Counted from the stretch's first letter, positions 8,201-15,675 are shown. The stretch is DNA of 32,841 bases from Verrucomicrobiota bacterium (GCA_016209525.1 JACQWK010000220.1:1-32841), one strand, 5' to 3'. Notes: generated by a model from the letters alone, not told the origin. Translations and numbers: made by a program.

Positions 8201-8768
8201 ATGCACTGGCGACGCGAGAAGTAATCGGTGCGGAAGCCGATCCGCGTTCCGGCTCACCGATTGCGCTGATCGTCGAATCGGGCAGCTCTGAGCCTGACGT
8301 TCCGCGGCCTTCAAGAGGGTCGCGGGGGAGGGTAATCGGAAGCCCGGCAATGATGAGCGATTGAATAAGCTGAGTTGGGTCCGGCCCCGTCAGGAGAGAA
8401 TTTTCCGACTCTGTCGCGCCATCGGCGCTCGACATTTCAACTTCATCACCTGGTTCCGCAGACTTCGGCAAAACAGGGGACTGTTCGTTCAGTAAAGGCA
8501 CGCCCGATAGAGGAGGGGCCATCGACGCCACAATTGCGGAAGTGGGCTGGAGTATCCCTGGAAGCGCAGCAGGATTTGTCCCTGGCTGTTGCTTCGCGCC
8601 TGCGTCGATCAAATTGCTAGCATCCGGTCCCGCAGCCGAGGAAATCACGAGGACTGTCTCGAAAGAGTCGCCGAGGAGCGCTCCTTCAGGAGAGCCACCG
8701 GGCAACGCATTCAAGAGCGCGCCCTCGTTCGGGCTGGGCTTGTTAATATCGAACTGTAGAACGTTCAT
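5271..8768 (-). CDS. fliK: Very large FliK-type hook-length control protein
   Basis: FliK is secreted during hook growth, measures hook length and switches export specificity through its C-terminal domain. The 1165-aa product is assigned by position (motE-fliK-flgD) and by a C-terminal Flg_hook-like domain at about residues 1010-1105, with LAERVWSAVESF, a strand-rich stretch containing TELSLRLKLREDQLVIQARL, and LRPLETEASQYF. It is about three times longer than the 405-aa enteric protein. The first 1000 residues are low-complexity, rich in Ser, Pro, Gly, Thr and Ala, and predicted to be unfolded. Residues about 295-397 form a 23-residue tandem repeat, listed separately. The gene overlaps motE by 4 bases (ATGA at 8765-8768). 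The very C-terminus is basic and proline-rich. The frame stays open across all 3.5 kb, so it is probably intact rather than a pseudogene. Confidence 0.88.
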   Translation of the reverse strand: MNVLQFDINKPSPNEGALLNALPGGSPEGALLGDSFETVLVISSAAGPDASNLIDAGAKQQPGTNPAALPGILQPTSAIVASMAPPLSGVPLLNEQSPVLPKSAEPGDEVEMSSADGATESENSLLTGPDPTQLIQSLIIAGLPITLPRDPLEGRGTSGSELPDSTISAIGEPERGSASAPITSRVASAYSAAGWTGVRDAGGAVQPSINRTSGSRQGVSIPGGETEVLPGAGAPILENGPQPRPEISSEMPDGPGPFSSRRMGFESPSKFKGPTASGVASTDGQPENLQAAVSEISLPSGPGRQVERAYEAPISFHGGSLITGTGRQVDPGHEAPTSPHGGSLITGTGRQVDPSHEAPITPRGGSLITGTGRQVDPGHEAPISPPESSSLTGTGRQVANAGVIAKPTSNEPKAPVALPTLLGASSPVVGQQNLKPNVSAAVGSQKQARSDAFGVSHDADSIVSADSVSFKSDIPLAGRTRTLAKSAESATVGGGIPLPSDAAVADGAESQSGIPTVKPANLQRSAIGIQFSGLDSNESSSGQPAKPVSPPTSSQSPTPLRPTFHDFGSVSLETDLGSGVPRVDEKLVSPQERLGGSSTSMPEKNVKVAGHDPSVNAGLRVRAVPTNIALTEPEVVVNAAQAGGSTGPIVGTLLPDQLEQRADGTVQSGVHKGEIRKPAQPVAPSFGGGTGTDRQGRAGDPSGPTPETRHRNRPQSEGSPQPSSNPSVPQSLEQSSSSVATLRELVRSEKPGDTREAVAQNPKTSKMEVAMASRDRLQSNEPTGPRLRPFSIDTVNAGAIARNQVDEAGANVITRPDLPEKSSKVSSPTLLAQEAAQGRPIPASTPQRIGLLESRDAESPSLNRTTIRPEQPEGTLNAEGSELSRTAPSPDSSAASFGDAPIGLGSSRPDRPSDRRGTLDAQQTPRMVSTKDSEPAIELAGKNMPASGKNDSPSRIPERAMSVNEPARARTVVSNEQLAEMAASRNGSFELAHGVGEFGETISSARVHDPTHFRLAERVWSAVESFRSAGAHDWVVRIRADEQTELSLRLKLREDQLVIQARLESGNWEAIAPSWPELQSQLANRGVQLRPLETEASQYFASQNTNSMSSENHRQPQQGSDGSRDPEFREFDLRFNGESSEPRKQRSTPPAARPARPARGWESWA
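7577..7885 (-). repeat. 69-bp in-frame tandem repeat inside fliK
   Basis: The marker CCTGACG (CCTGACGT in the first copy) recurs at 7577, 7646, 7715, 7784 and 7853, which is an exact 69-base period. In the protein this is a 23-residue repeat with the pattern GTGRQVDPGHEAPxSPxGGSLI. Three to four central copies are nearly identical at DNA level and the outer copies are more diverged. Nearly identical central copies suggest recent expansion by slippage or unequal recombination. Because the period is a multiple of three, copy number can change without breaking the frame. Confidence 0.95.
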
Positions 8769-9514
8769 TTGGTTCCTGGGAGCTTGGGCTTTTCGCCAAG
8801 CTTGCGGATTTTTTCGCTGATCATGGTTGCTTTGCCTGTCTCCGCGGTCAGCTTGTTGGTGGCAAAATTCTCCAGAATAAGCGCCTGTTCTTTGAAATCC
8901 ATGAACACGAGGATTTTTGCGACATCATCCTCCGCCATGCCATTGAGGATTTGCACAGCTCCGTGCGGCGGCATATTTGTGTAAACCTTGGCGAGATCCT
9001 TGAGTCGGTCCTCTTCCGTCTTGTCCCTCAGGTTCATCTGATTCGTAAGCTCGGACATGAGCAACGCCTTGGCTCTCAAAACCTCCGAGGTAATCGCGCC
9101 GATTTCCGCCTTTTCGGCAGCCAGCCGCTTCGCCAGTTCGTCAAGTTCGTGTGCCTTGGCCAGGAGAGCCCCTCTTTCCCGCCTGAGTTCTTCGACCATT
9201 GTTCGAACGTCCGGCGCATCGAATCTGAGGGATCCGGGCTCAGTTACGACCCCGGAAAACGTTGTGGCGGGGGTGAGCGTGGCGACTGGAGGTTTAGCGC
9301 TTTCCTCAGAGGCCGCGTGTTCTTCCGACGTCGGCTTTTCTCCAGGAGCGCTCTCTGAGACTCCGTTGGTGGCGGTGCCGACGGCATTCGTGCCTGCGGC
9401 GGCCGGAGCTTGTTCGACGGGTTCCCGGAGCATGACCATCAGGATCATGGGTATGCCGAAAGCGACGGCGGCTGCCACGGCGAGGAACCATTTGGCTGTG
9501 AGAATCTTTGTCAT
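8765..9514 (-). CDS. MotE-type flagellar protein (YlxF homologue, MgtE_N-like)
   Basis: This 249-aa protein sits between fliJ and fliK, the position of ylxF/motE in the Bacillus fla/che operon. MotE-family proteins are chaperone-like inner-membrane proteins linked to stator or export function. It has an N-terminal membrane anchor (about residues 8-29), an Ala/Glu/Ser-rich periplasmic linker, a coiled coil (about 105-165, including ELRRERGALLAKAHELDELAKRL in part), and a C-terminal MgtE-N-like helical domain (VYTNMPPHGAVQILNGMAEDDVAKIL, then FKEQALILENFA). The start has an excellent Shine-Dalgarno sequence, listed separately. It overlaps fliK by 4 bases. The family call is good, but the exact function is inferred from position and homology. 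Confidence 0.85.
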   Translation of the reverse strand: MTKILTAKWFLAVAAAVAFGIPMILMVMLREPVEQAPAAAGTNAVGTATNGVSESAPGEKPTSEEHAASEESAKPPVATLTPATTFSGVVTEPGSLRFDAPDVRTMVEELRRERGALLAKAHELDELAKRLAAEKAEIGAITSEVLRAKALLMSELTNQMNLRDKTEEDRLKDLAKVYTNMPPHGAVQILNGMAEDDVAKILVFMDFKEQALILENFATNKLTAETGKATMISEKIRKLGEKPKLPGTK

Positions 9515-9520
9515 ACCTGA

Positions 9521-9529
9521 ATCACCTCC
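9521..9529 (-). promoter_or_regulatory. Strong ribosome-binding site for motE
   Basis: On the minus strand the sequence GGAGGTGAT lies 6 bases before the ATG at 9514. It is a near-perfect complement of the 16S rRNA 3' end. It overlaps the stop codon of fliJ (TGA, 9524-9522), so ribosomes finishing fliJ can start motE directly. Most other genes in this operon lack such a clear site. Confidence 0.85.
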
Positions 9530-9980
9530 ATTTCAAGGCAAAATTGCCGATGGATTTCAGGGTGGCGATTTCGTCGAGAGCTTTCTGTTCAAGGCGGGCG
9601 GCTTGGACCTTATGCCGGGCTAATTGACGGTGATAAACTTTTTCGACGATTTCACGTTCTTGTCGGGCTTTGAGCATGATTTGGGATTTCTCATCGAGAA
9701 CCGCCTGCGCCTTCTGCAAATCGGCTTGCCAGCGTCGTAAAGCATCTTGCAGAGTTCGCAGACCGTGCTGGATCTGCTGAAGGTCCTCAGAGCTCGCAGC
9801 GCTCTTGAGCACGTCGCGACGACACGCGAGCGTTTCATCGATTTCTTGCCGGAGTTGGCGAACTTGCGAAGCGTTCCTCTCGACCTCGGCCTGAGCCAGG
9901 GCAAATGCCTCGAGGGCCTTGTTCTCCTGATTCAACCTCAGTGTCAGCACGGCCTGCAGGGGAAAGCGGAACGGTTTCAT
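9522..9980 (-). CDS. fliJ: Flagellar export protein FliJ
   Basis: FliJ is a cytoplasmic coiled-coil protein that inserts into the FliI hexamer, links it to the export gate and escorts chaperones. The 152-aa product starts MKPFRFPLQAVLTLR, which matches the FliJ N-terminal pattern (FxFxLQxVLxLR), and continues as an almost uninterrupted amphipathic helix rich in Glu, Gln, Lys and Arg. The usual family length is about 145-150 aa. It precedes motE with the ribosome-binding site embedded in its stop codon. It is separated from fliI by 164 bases that carry a palindromic repeat, so the normally tight fliI-fliJ pair has been pushed apart. Confidence 0.92.
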   Translation of the reverse strand: MKPFRFPLQAVLTLRLNQENKALEAFALAQAEVERNASQVRQLRQEIDETLACRRDVLKSAASSEDLQQIQHGLRTLQDALRRWQADLQKAQAVLDEKSQIMLKARQEREIVEKVYHRQLARHKVQAARLEQKALDEIATLKSIGNFALKWR

Positions 9981-10002
9981 GGCGCGTCATGACTCTTGTT
10001 CC

Positions 10003-10135
10003 AAGTCGCTTTCAAGACGAGACGAATGCCACTCGCCCGTCCTACGAACACCTTCTCCCCATCGGATGGGGAGAGCGATGAGCTGAGGGGTTTTTCGAAA
10101 AGCGCTTTCACAACGGTTAGCCTCATCTTAATCGC
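10003..10135. repeat. Palindromic intergenic element, copy 1 (fliJ-fliI)
   Basis: The core is an inverted repeat, CTCCCCATC (10055-10063) and GATGGGGAG (10065-10073), around a single base. The flanks (GACGAATGCC on the left; GAGGGG, then AAAAGCGCTTTCAC on the right) are shared with the copies between fliG-fliF and fliF-fliE. It fills most of the gap between fliJ and fliI. It would fold as a hairpin in the operon mRNA. No protein is encoded in it, so it resembles a REP or MITE-like element moved by enzymes encoded elsewhere. Confidence 0.85.
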
Positions 10136-10144
10136 TCGTTCGCT

Positions 10145-11524
10145 CTAACGGCTGCGTTTCTTATTCTCAACCGGCGGCGGTGGCGGTCGCAAGATCTCAG
10201 CCAGGAGCTGCCAGCTTTCGGCCATCGTCTTCGTCTCCCGGACGGCCTGGCGGAGAAAAGTGATGAGCGGGCCTTGCAGCCGGATCGCTTGATCGATCGC
10301 TGGGTTGCTCCCGGCCGTATAAGCGCCGATGGTGATCAAATCTTGGTTTTTTCGATAAAGCGCGGCCGTCTCGCGGGCGTGCCCCATCAACTCCAGTTGC
10401 TCGGGAGTCAGCAGGTCCCGAGTCAGACGGCTAACGCTCTCTTGAATATCAATCGCGGGGTAGTGATTCAAAGCCGCCAGCTCCCGAGTCAGAACCAAGT
10501 GGCCATCCAGAATGGAACGAACCGCATCCGCAATGGGATCGTTCATGTCATCCCCTTCCACCAAGACCGTGAAGAGTCCGGTAATCGAGCCATTATCGTC
10601 GTTCCCGGCGCGTTCCAGCAACTGCGGCAGCAGGGCGAAGACCGAGGGAGTGTAGCCTCGGGACGTCGGCGGCTCCCCTACGGCCAGACCAATCTCTCTT
10701 TGGGCCATGGCCAATCGTGTCACCGAATCCATCATCAAGAGTACGTTCTTGCCTTCGGCGCGGAAGTACTCCGCAATGGTCATCGCTAAAAACGCCGCCT
10801 TAATTCGGACAAGGGAAGGCTGGTTTGATGTGGCCACTACGACCACGGATTTTGCGCGGCCTTTCTCGTCGAGGTCGCGTTCAATAAACTCTCGAACCTC
10901 CCGTCCTCGCTCCCCGACCAGCGCGATGACGTTGACATCCGCCTCAGCGTGACCCGCCATCATGCCCAACAGGGTCGATTTGCCCACGCCGCTCCCGGAG
11001 AAAATGCCGAGGCGCTGGCCTCGACCGCAGGGCACGAAGGTGTCGATGGCTTTGATCCCTGTTTGAAACTGTTTCGTAATCCGGTCCCGTTTGAGAGGAT
11101 GCGGCGGAGCCAAATTCGGCTCCTCGAGCGGCATGCTCGTCACGGGGCTGCCGCCGTCGATCGGATTGCCGAGTCCGTCGATCACGCGCCCTTTTAGCTC
11201 GGCGCCGACCGGCACGCGCAGAGGTGCGCCGGTGGCCACGACCAAACTGCCCGGGTGAATTCCGTTCAATTCACCGAGCGGCATCAGGAGGAGATTCTCA
11301 TTGCGGAAGCCCACGACTTCAGCGAGCACTCCTTCCGGGCTCGAACTGGATTCAATCCGGCAGACATCACCGATCGCCGACATCGGCCCTCTGGACTCGA
11401 CGACCAGACCGATCATCTGAGCGACTCGGCCATGGCGTTCGATCAACGAGGATGCACGCAGGCGGGAACGCGCCTGTTCCACCAGCGTCGGCGTCGGTGT
11501 AAACTCTTCGACGAGTTTGATCAT
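10145..11524 (-). CDS. fliI: Flagellum-specific ATPase FliI
   Basis: FliI is the cytoplasmic ATPase of the flagellar type III export apparatus, homologous to the F1-ATPase beta subunit. The 459-aa length is standard. Walker A, GSGVGKST, is at residues 177-184. Walker B, VLLMMDSVTR, is at 261-270, with Asp266. Between them is ALVGERGREVREFIERDL (about 201-218). The C-terminal region around SRGYTPSVFALLPQLLERAG (about 289-308) is typical, and the signature for FliI-type ATPases is intact. The ATG overlaps the fliH stop as ATGA (11521-11524). All expected catalytic motifs are present, so the protein should be active. The product ends in a short basic/proline-rich tail (RPPPPPVENKKRSR). Confidence 0.97.
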   Translation of the reverse strand: MIKLVEEFTPTPTLVEQARSRLRASSLIERHGRVAQMIGLVVESRGPMSAIGDVCRIESSSSPEGVLAEVVGFRNENLLLMPLGELNGIHPGSLVVATGAPLRVPVGAELKGRVIDGLGNPIDGGSPVTSMPLEEPNLAPPHPLKRDRITKQFQTGIKAIDTFVPCGRGQRLGIFSGSGVGKSTLLGMMAGHAEADVNVIALVGERGREVREFIERDLDEKGRAKSVVVVATSNQPSLVRIKAAFLAMTIAEYFRAEGKNVLLMMDSVTRLAMAQREIGLAVGEPPTSRGYTPSVFALLPQLLERAGNDDNGSITGLFTVLVEGDDMNDPIADAVRSILDGHLVLTRELAALNHYPAIDIQESVSRLTRDLLTPEQLELMGHARETAALYRKNQDLITIGAYTAGSNPAIDQAIRLQGPLITFLRQAVRETKTMAESWQLLAEILRPPPPPVENKKRSR

Positions 11525-12180
11525 TCGTTAACGGCTCTTTTCAGCAGTTCGATCTTGGTTTCGCGGCGGGCGTCGAGTTCGCCAAACTTGGTTTCCACCA
11601 GGCATCCTCCGCGGCTGGTTTTGGGGTCCGGCCGGAACCTGAGGATGGTTGAACCACCCGCTTTGTTGAGAAGTGTCGATTGATGCTGTTCCAGCAAGGC
11701 CAGGTCTTCCGGGTTCAATACCACCGTAATCTCAGTGTCATGCTCCACCAGATTGACGGCTTCCCGGACATAAGCCTCCACCGCATCCGCGGAGATGGGA
11801 ATTCCAGAAGTGAGTTTGATGGCCGCTTCGGCTGCCAGGAGAACGACATGTTTTTCCAGAGACTTGAACATTTCGGCCACTTGCGAATGCACGCTCCTGT
11901 TCAGGTTTTCCAGAATCCGAATCACCTCGGCTCGATGATTCGATTCCCACTCCCTTCGCGAGTCCTCCACTCTCTGCGCGCATCGTTGTTCCGCTTCCTG
12001 CTGGCCGCGTTCGAAGCCGGCTTGCTCACGCGAACGCAAATCCTCTTCCGAGACCTCCGGGCTCACGCGGTGAGACGCGGTTTCTCTACTCCCGTTTCCA
12101 TTCCCTCGGGGCTTGAAACTGGCCAAACGAATATCCCGCAGATGGCCAAGAATTGAAACATTTCGCGCGACGTTCACCAT
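11521..12180 (-). CDS. fliH: Flagellar export apparatus stator FliH
   Basis: FliH is the peripheral-stalk-like partner of FliI, tethering the ATPase to FliN at the C ring. The 219-aa product has a basic N-terminal region, then a Glu/Arg/Gln-rich helical stretch (about residues 45-100, with DLRSREQAGFERGQQEAEQR). The conserved C-terminal domain follows (about 100-215: LAAEAAIKLTSGIP, VREAVNLVEHDTEITVVLNPEDLALLEQH, GGCLVETKFGELDARRETKIELL), which matches the FliH/YscL/V-ATPase E-subunit fold. The position between fliG (3-base gap) and fliI (4-base overlap) is canonical. Confidence 0.93.
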   Translation of the reverse strand: MVNVARNVSILGHLRDIRLASFKPRGNGNGSRETASHRVSPEVSEEDLRSREQAGFERGQQEAEQRCAQRVEDSRREWESNHRAEVIRILENLNRSVHSQVAEMFKSLEKHVVLLAAEAAIKLTSGIPISADAVEAYVREAVNLVEHDTEITVVLNPEDLALLEQHQSTLLNKAGGSTILRFRPDPKTSRGGCLVETKFGELDARRETKIELLKRAVNE

Positions 12181-12183
12181 AAA

Positions 12184-13209
12184 CTAAGCTCCGACATCCA
12201 AGGAGATCTCACCCTCCGCTTCCAGTTTCCGAACAATGTCAATAATGCTATCCTGAGCGTGTTCGATTTCGCGCAGTGTAATCCTCCCCAAGTTCGATAT
12301 TTCATCCATGACCGTATCTGCCGCGCGTTTGGAGATCGCTCCGAGCAAGGCGTTCCGCAGGTTTTCGTTGGCGGCGCTCAGGGCGATTGCCAAGGTCGAA
12401 GCATCAATTTCCCGCAAAATCTTCTGGAGACTCTTGTTATCCAGAATGGCCAGGTCATCGAACGTGAACATTTTCATTCGGATCGACCGCACCAGTTCCG
12501 GCGTTCGTTCATCCAGCTTGTTCAAGATGTTCTGTCGGTGGGTCTTATCCATCACGTTCAAGACGGCGGCAGCGGACTTGACGCCGCCGGTCTGGTTCAA
12601 CGCGCGAGAAATCTTGGGGCCGATCTTTTTCGAAAGCACTTCGCCGACGGTTTCCACCACTTCGATGGGAGTGGACGACAAGGTTGCCAGGCGCTCAATC
12701 ACTTGCTCGCTCAAGTGCTCCGGGAGATTCAGCAACACTTCGGCTCCCTTTTGAGCGGAGAGATAACTAATGACCAAGGAGATAGTCTGAGGCTGCTCCT
12801 CCTTGATCAGGTTCACGATCGCGAGCGGCTCCATGTCGATGATTTGCTGCATCGTGGCGACGGAGGTCCGTCGTGTCGAAACTCGCCCGATGATTTCCGC
12901 GGCTTTGAACAAGCCGACCGATTTTTCGAGGACGGCGCGAGTGTACTCGACAGAACCGCCTAATGCGGCGTTGGCCTGAAGGGCGAGTTCGGTGAATTCT
13001 TTCAGCACGGAAGTCTGCTGCTCCAGGTTCATCAGCGGCAGATTGGCCATTTCCGCAGAGATAAGCTCCCGCTCGTTGTCATCGAAGTGTTTGAGCAGGA
13101 TGCTCGCGCTGTCCTCACCCAACAGAATCAATAGCGCGGCGAGCTTTTGGAGGTGAGTCATCCCCTTTTCAGAACCGGCCGGATTCCCTCTTTGAAGTTC
13201 GGTTGCCAA
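12184..13209 (-). CDS. fliG: Flagellar motor switch protein FliG
   Basis: FliG is the rotor protein that binds FliF at its N-terminus and contacts MotA through its C-terminal domain. The 341-aa product aligns along its full length with the family: LQKLAALLILLGEDSA (about residues 20-35), the EQPQT variant of the EHPQT motif, VLNLPEHLSEQVIERLATL, and the C-terminal torque helix region TFDDLAILDNKSLQKILREI. The chosen start is a TTG at 13209 with AGGAGGT just upstream. The ATG 16 codons later (13161) also has a G-rich site but very close spacing. Both give a complete FliG. Gap to fliH: 3 bases. Confidence 0.95.
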   Translation of the reverse strand: MATELQRGNPAGSEKGMTHLQKLAALLILLGEDSASILLKHFDDNERELISAEMANLPLMNLEQQTSVLKEFTELALQANAALGGSVEYTRAVLEKSVGLFKAAEIIGRVSTRRTSVATMQQIIDMEPLAIVNLIKEEQPQTISLVISYLSAQKGAEVLLNLPEHLSEQVIERLATLSSTPIEVVETVGEVLSKKIGPKISRALNQTGGVKSAAAVLNVMDKTHRQNILNKLDERTPELVRSIRMKMFTFDDLAILDNKSLQKILREIDASTLAIALSAANENLRNALLGAISKRAADTVMDEISNLGRITLREIEHAQDSIIDIVRKLEAEGEISLDVGA

Positions 13210-13212
13210 GCT

Positions 13213-13219
13213 ACCTCCT
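13213..13219 (-). promoter_or_regulatory. Shine-Dalgarno AGGAGGT before a TTG start of fliG
   Basis: On the minus strand AGGAGGT lies 3 bases before TTG (13209-13207), with AGGAGG 4 bases away. This supports a TTG start for fliG, although the spacing is on the short side. The alternative ATG at 13161 is preceded by AAAAGGGG directly against the codon. Confidence 0.6.
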
Positions 13220-13228
13220 ATTGTTGTT

Positions 13229-13361
13229 CAAAGTCGCTTTTGGCACGAGATGAATGCCCTTCACCCCTTCCCGCTCCCCATCCGATGGGGAGCGGGCGTC
13301 CGTAGGACGGGTGAGGGGTATTTCAAAAAGCGTTTTCACTCTGATGAGTCTCATCTCGATT
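13229..13361. repeat. Palindromic intergenic element, copy 2 (fliG-fliF)
   Basis: This is one of the best-preserved copies. The core arms CCCGCTCCCCATC (13270-13282) and GATGGGGAGCGGG (13284-13296) are perfect over 13 bases around one base. A second nested hairpin (GTCC-GTA-GGAC) follows on the right. Outer arms also pair: CACGAGATGA near 13244-13253 with TCATCTCG near 13351-13358, and CCCTTCACCCC with GGGTGAGGGG. The whole element is therefore one long imperfect palindrome of about 115 bp, like a MITE. It occupies nearly all of the 162-base fliG-fliF gap. Confidence 0.88.
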
Positions 13362-13371
13362 GTCCTTGGAA

Positions 13372-15129
13372 TCATGCTTCGTCAGTTTCCTGTATCTTGC
13401 GACTCAACCAACCTCGAGCGGCTTGGCTCATCTTGGCAGGATTCTCGCGGATCAATTGTTTCAGCACTTCAATCGTAATCCTCTCCGGCGCTTGCTGACC
13501 GAGGCCAAAGTCCATGACGAGTTTTGATTTGGCGGCCTGCAATTCCTCCACTTCCTGTTCTTCCGGCAGAATGTCTTCGACTCGTTGTTGCTCCGCTACC
13601 GCTTGAGCCACGCCAGTCGGCAAGGCCATTCCTGGAACTCCAACCGGCGCCTCATACACCAACTGCCCACCCACCAATTGCCCCACCGGAATGCCTGTCG
13701 GCAACAATTCTTCGGAAGAACTTCGGACGAGTCTCCAGAAGCCTATCAGCGCGGCCAGACCTAAAACTGCGTAGAGCACACCACGACCTATCGTCCAGTA
13801 AAGCTCAGTTCTCTGCTCTTTGTCGATCTTTTGTTCAATCCTCAAATCGTGTTCCCGATTGAAGCCAAGGAGAGTCACTTTCACGTTGGGCGCTGTCCTC
13901 ACATCTGATCCCAGTTCCGGCCCGAGAGCGTTCGCAACCATCTGCGTCAAGTCGTTGCGGATTGCATCCAACTGCTCCAATTGGTTCGTAGAGTTCGGTG
14001 AAATGGCAAACACGGGGTTGTTATTAGTATTCACCGTGACCGAGGCACTAATCCGGCTGATCCCCCCGGCCAGTCGCGTCAAATTCGTTCTGGACATGCT
14101 GATTGCATATTCAGTGGTCTCGTCTTTCTTGTGCACTGAATTGGTCATCACCAAGAAGGCGGGCGCATTGGTATCGACGTTGGCATTCGTGGTAGTCCCA
14201 GGCACGCCTCCTGGTTGCGGTGATGTAGAATCCGTTTTTTCGTCGCGAGTGTTTGTCGTCCGTTCAACCTTTTTGTTGGGGTCGTAATACTCGTCAGTCT
14301 TTTGCAGTGATTCGTGGTTGATTTCAGCGGCAACAGTGACCAAAGCCTGATTGGGGCCTAGAAAGCCTTCCAGATGCCTTAAAACCTTGTCCGCCAAGTA
14401 CTTCTCAATCCCTCGCTTCAGGGACAACTGGCTCGAACTCAGCGCCTGCAGGGAACCATCTTCAGCGGTTTCGGAGAGAACATTCCCCGAGTTATCTGAC
14501 ACGGTCACGGAGTTCGCCCTCAAACCTTCGACTGAGCCTGCGACTAGGAACCGAATGGCGTTGACGGTCGTCTGTTCAATCTGGAAGTTCCCTCGCAGTT
14601 TGACGAACACAGCAGCCGTGGCTTTCTTTTGCGGATCTACTAAAAGGCGACTTTCAGGCTTGGTGATCTTGACCCAAGCCTGATCGATGCCGTTGAATTT
14701 CGCGATAGTCCGAGCCAATTCGCCTTCGAGCGCACGCATGTAATTAACCTGCTGGACAAAATCGGACATTCCAAAAGCCGGTTTGTCAAAGATCTCGAAA
14801 CCTACGCCTTCAGCTTTTGGCATTCCCTTGAGGGCAAGCTGGGCACGGACGTTTGGAACCTGACCTTGAGGAACATAGATCGCCGTTCCGCCCGCCTTCG
14901 CCTGATACGGAATCTTCATCTGGTCCAGCTCGGTCGTGATTTTCCCAGCCTCCATGAGATCAAGACTGCCATAGAGAAGCGTGTAACTTGGGCGGCTAGA
15001 CCAATAGACCAAGCCGGCCAAACCCGCGAAGACAGCGATACCTGAGAGGACGATGATGACCCGCTGATTGAGGCCAAGCTGAATCCAAATCTTGCTAAGC
15101 TGTTGACCTAAAACTTTTAAGGCCTGCAT
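13372..15129 (-). CDS. fliF: Flagellar MS-ring protein FliF
   Basis: FliF forms the MS ring in the inner membrane, the platform for the rotor and export gate. The 585-aa product has an N-terminal transmembrane helix (about residues 23-42) and ring-building domains (YTLLYGSLD, AGGTAIYVPQGQVPNVRAQLALKG split across about 47-92; DFVQQVNYMRALEGELARTI about 122-141). A Thr/Asn/Asp-rich variable loop lies in the periplasmic beta-collar region (about 285-330), followed by a second transmembrane helix (about 448-466) and a cytoplasmic FliG-binding tail ending RGWLSRKIQETDEA. Length and topology are normal. Palindromic elements flank the gene on both sides. The ATG at 15129 has no strong ribosome-binding site. 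Confidence 0.96.
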   Translation of the reverse strand: MQALKVLGQQLSKIWIQLGLNQRVIIVLSGIAVFAGLAGLVYWSSRPSYTLLYGSLDLMEAGKITTELDQMKIPYQAKAGGTAIYVPQGQVPNVRAQLALKGMPKAEGVGFEIFDKPAFGMSDFVQQVNYMRALEGELARTIAKFNGIDQAWVKITKPESRLLVDPQKKATAAVFVKLRGNFQIEQTTVNAIRFLVAGSVEGLRANSVTVSDNSGNVLSETAEDGSLQALSSSQLSLKRGIEKYLADKVLRHLEGFLGPNQALVTVAAEINHESLQKTDEYYDPNKKVERTTNTRDEKTDSTSPQPGGVPGTTTNANVDTNAPAFLVMTNSVHKKDETTEYAISMSRTNLTRLAGGISRISASVTVNTNNNPVFAISPNSTNQLEQLDAIRNDLTQMVANALGPELGSDVRTAPNVKVTLLGFNREHDLRIEQKIDKEQRTELYWTIGRGVLYAVLGLAALIGFWRLVRSSSEELLPTGIPVGQLVGGQLVYEAPVGVPGMALPTGVAQAVAEQQRVEDILPEEQEVEELQAAKSKLVMDFGLGQQAPERITIEVLKQLIRENPAKMSQAARGWLSRKIQETDEA

Positions 15130-15148
15130 ACGATTCTATATGTTTCTA

Positions 15149-15272
15149 CGCGATACGAATGCCCCTCACCCCGTCTCTCTCCCCATCCGATGGGGAGAGG
15201 ATGTCCGTAGGACGGGTGAGGGGTATCTCTAAAAGCACTTTCACCAGGACAGGTTGTATCTTGGTCGCTCAC
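15149..15272. repeat. Palindromic intergenic element, copy 3 (fliF-fliE)
   Basis: The core arms CTCTCCCCATC (15177-15187) and GATGGGGAGAG (15189-15199) are perfect around one base. The flanks match copy 2 closely: CGAATGCCCCTCACCCC on the left, and TGTCCGTAGGACGGGTGAGG then AAAAGCACTTTCAC on the right. It lies between fliE and fliF and fills most of that 156-base gap. Confidence 0.88.
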
Positions 15273-15285
15273 TTGAATCAGCCAA

Positions 15286-15675
15286 CTACACCTGCATCCT
15301 GATTAGCTCCTGGTATCCCTCCAAGAGTTTGTTCCGAACCTCGACCATGAGTTGAAAAGAGACACTTGCTTCTTCCATGGCGATCATCGCTTGGTGCAAC
15401 GGCACATTTTGTCCGCTCAATAAACCAGTGACCGCATCGCCGACAGCCATCTGCTTGGCATTAACCTCCTTCACCAATTTGCCAAGCACGTTGTCGAATC
15501 CCACGGCGGCGGTGTTTGACGTCGCGGAGTCTGGGCGCAGTGGCAAAGGAATCTCATTGAGCTCGGTTCCCTCGATTCCTTTGCCTTGGCCGGCAGCGAA
15601 CTGGCGGCGCAGGTTGACGAGCTCGGCGGAATATGCTCCACCGCTGAACGCATTGTTGAACGAGACGGGGGTCAT
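15286..15675 (-). CDS. fliE: Flagellar hook-basal body protein FliE
   Basis: FliE joins the MS ring to the proximal rod and is the first axial protein exported. The 129-aa product has the conserved C-terminal half: FDNVLGKLVKEVNAKQMAVG (about residues 61-80), VPLHQAMIAMEEASVSFQLM (about 95-114), then VEVRNKLLEGYQELIRMQV at the C-terminus. This is the standard FliE ending. The N-terminal 55 residues are variable. It sits 30 bases after flgC, in the flgB-flgC-fliE order of most flagellar loci. Confidence 0.95.
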   Translation of the reverse strand: MTPVSFNNAFSGGAYSAELVNLRRQFAAGQGKGIEGTELNEIPLPLRPDSATSNTAAVGFDNVLGKLVKEVNAKQMAVGDAVTGLLSGQNVPLHQAMIAMEEASVSFQLMVEVRNKLLEGYQELIRMQV

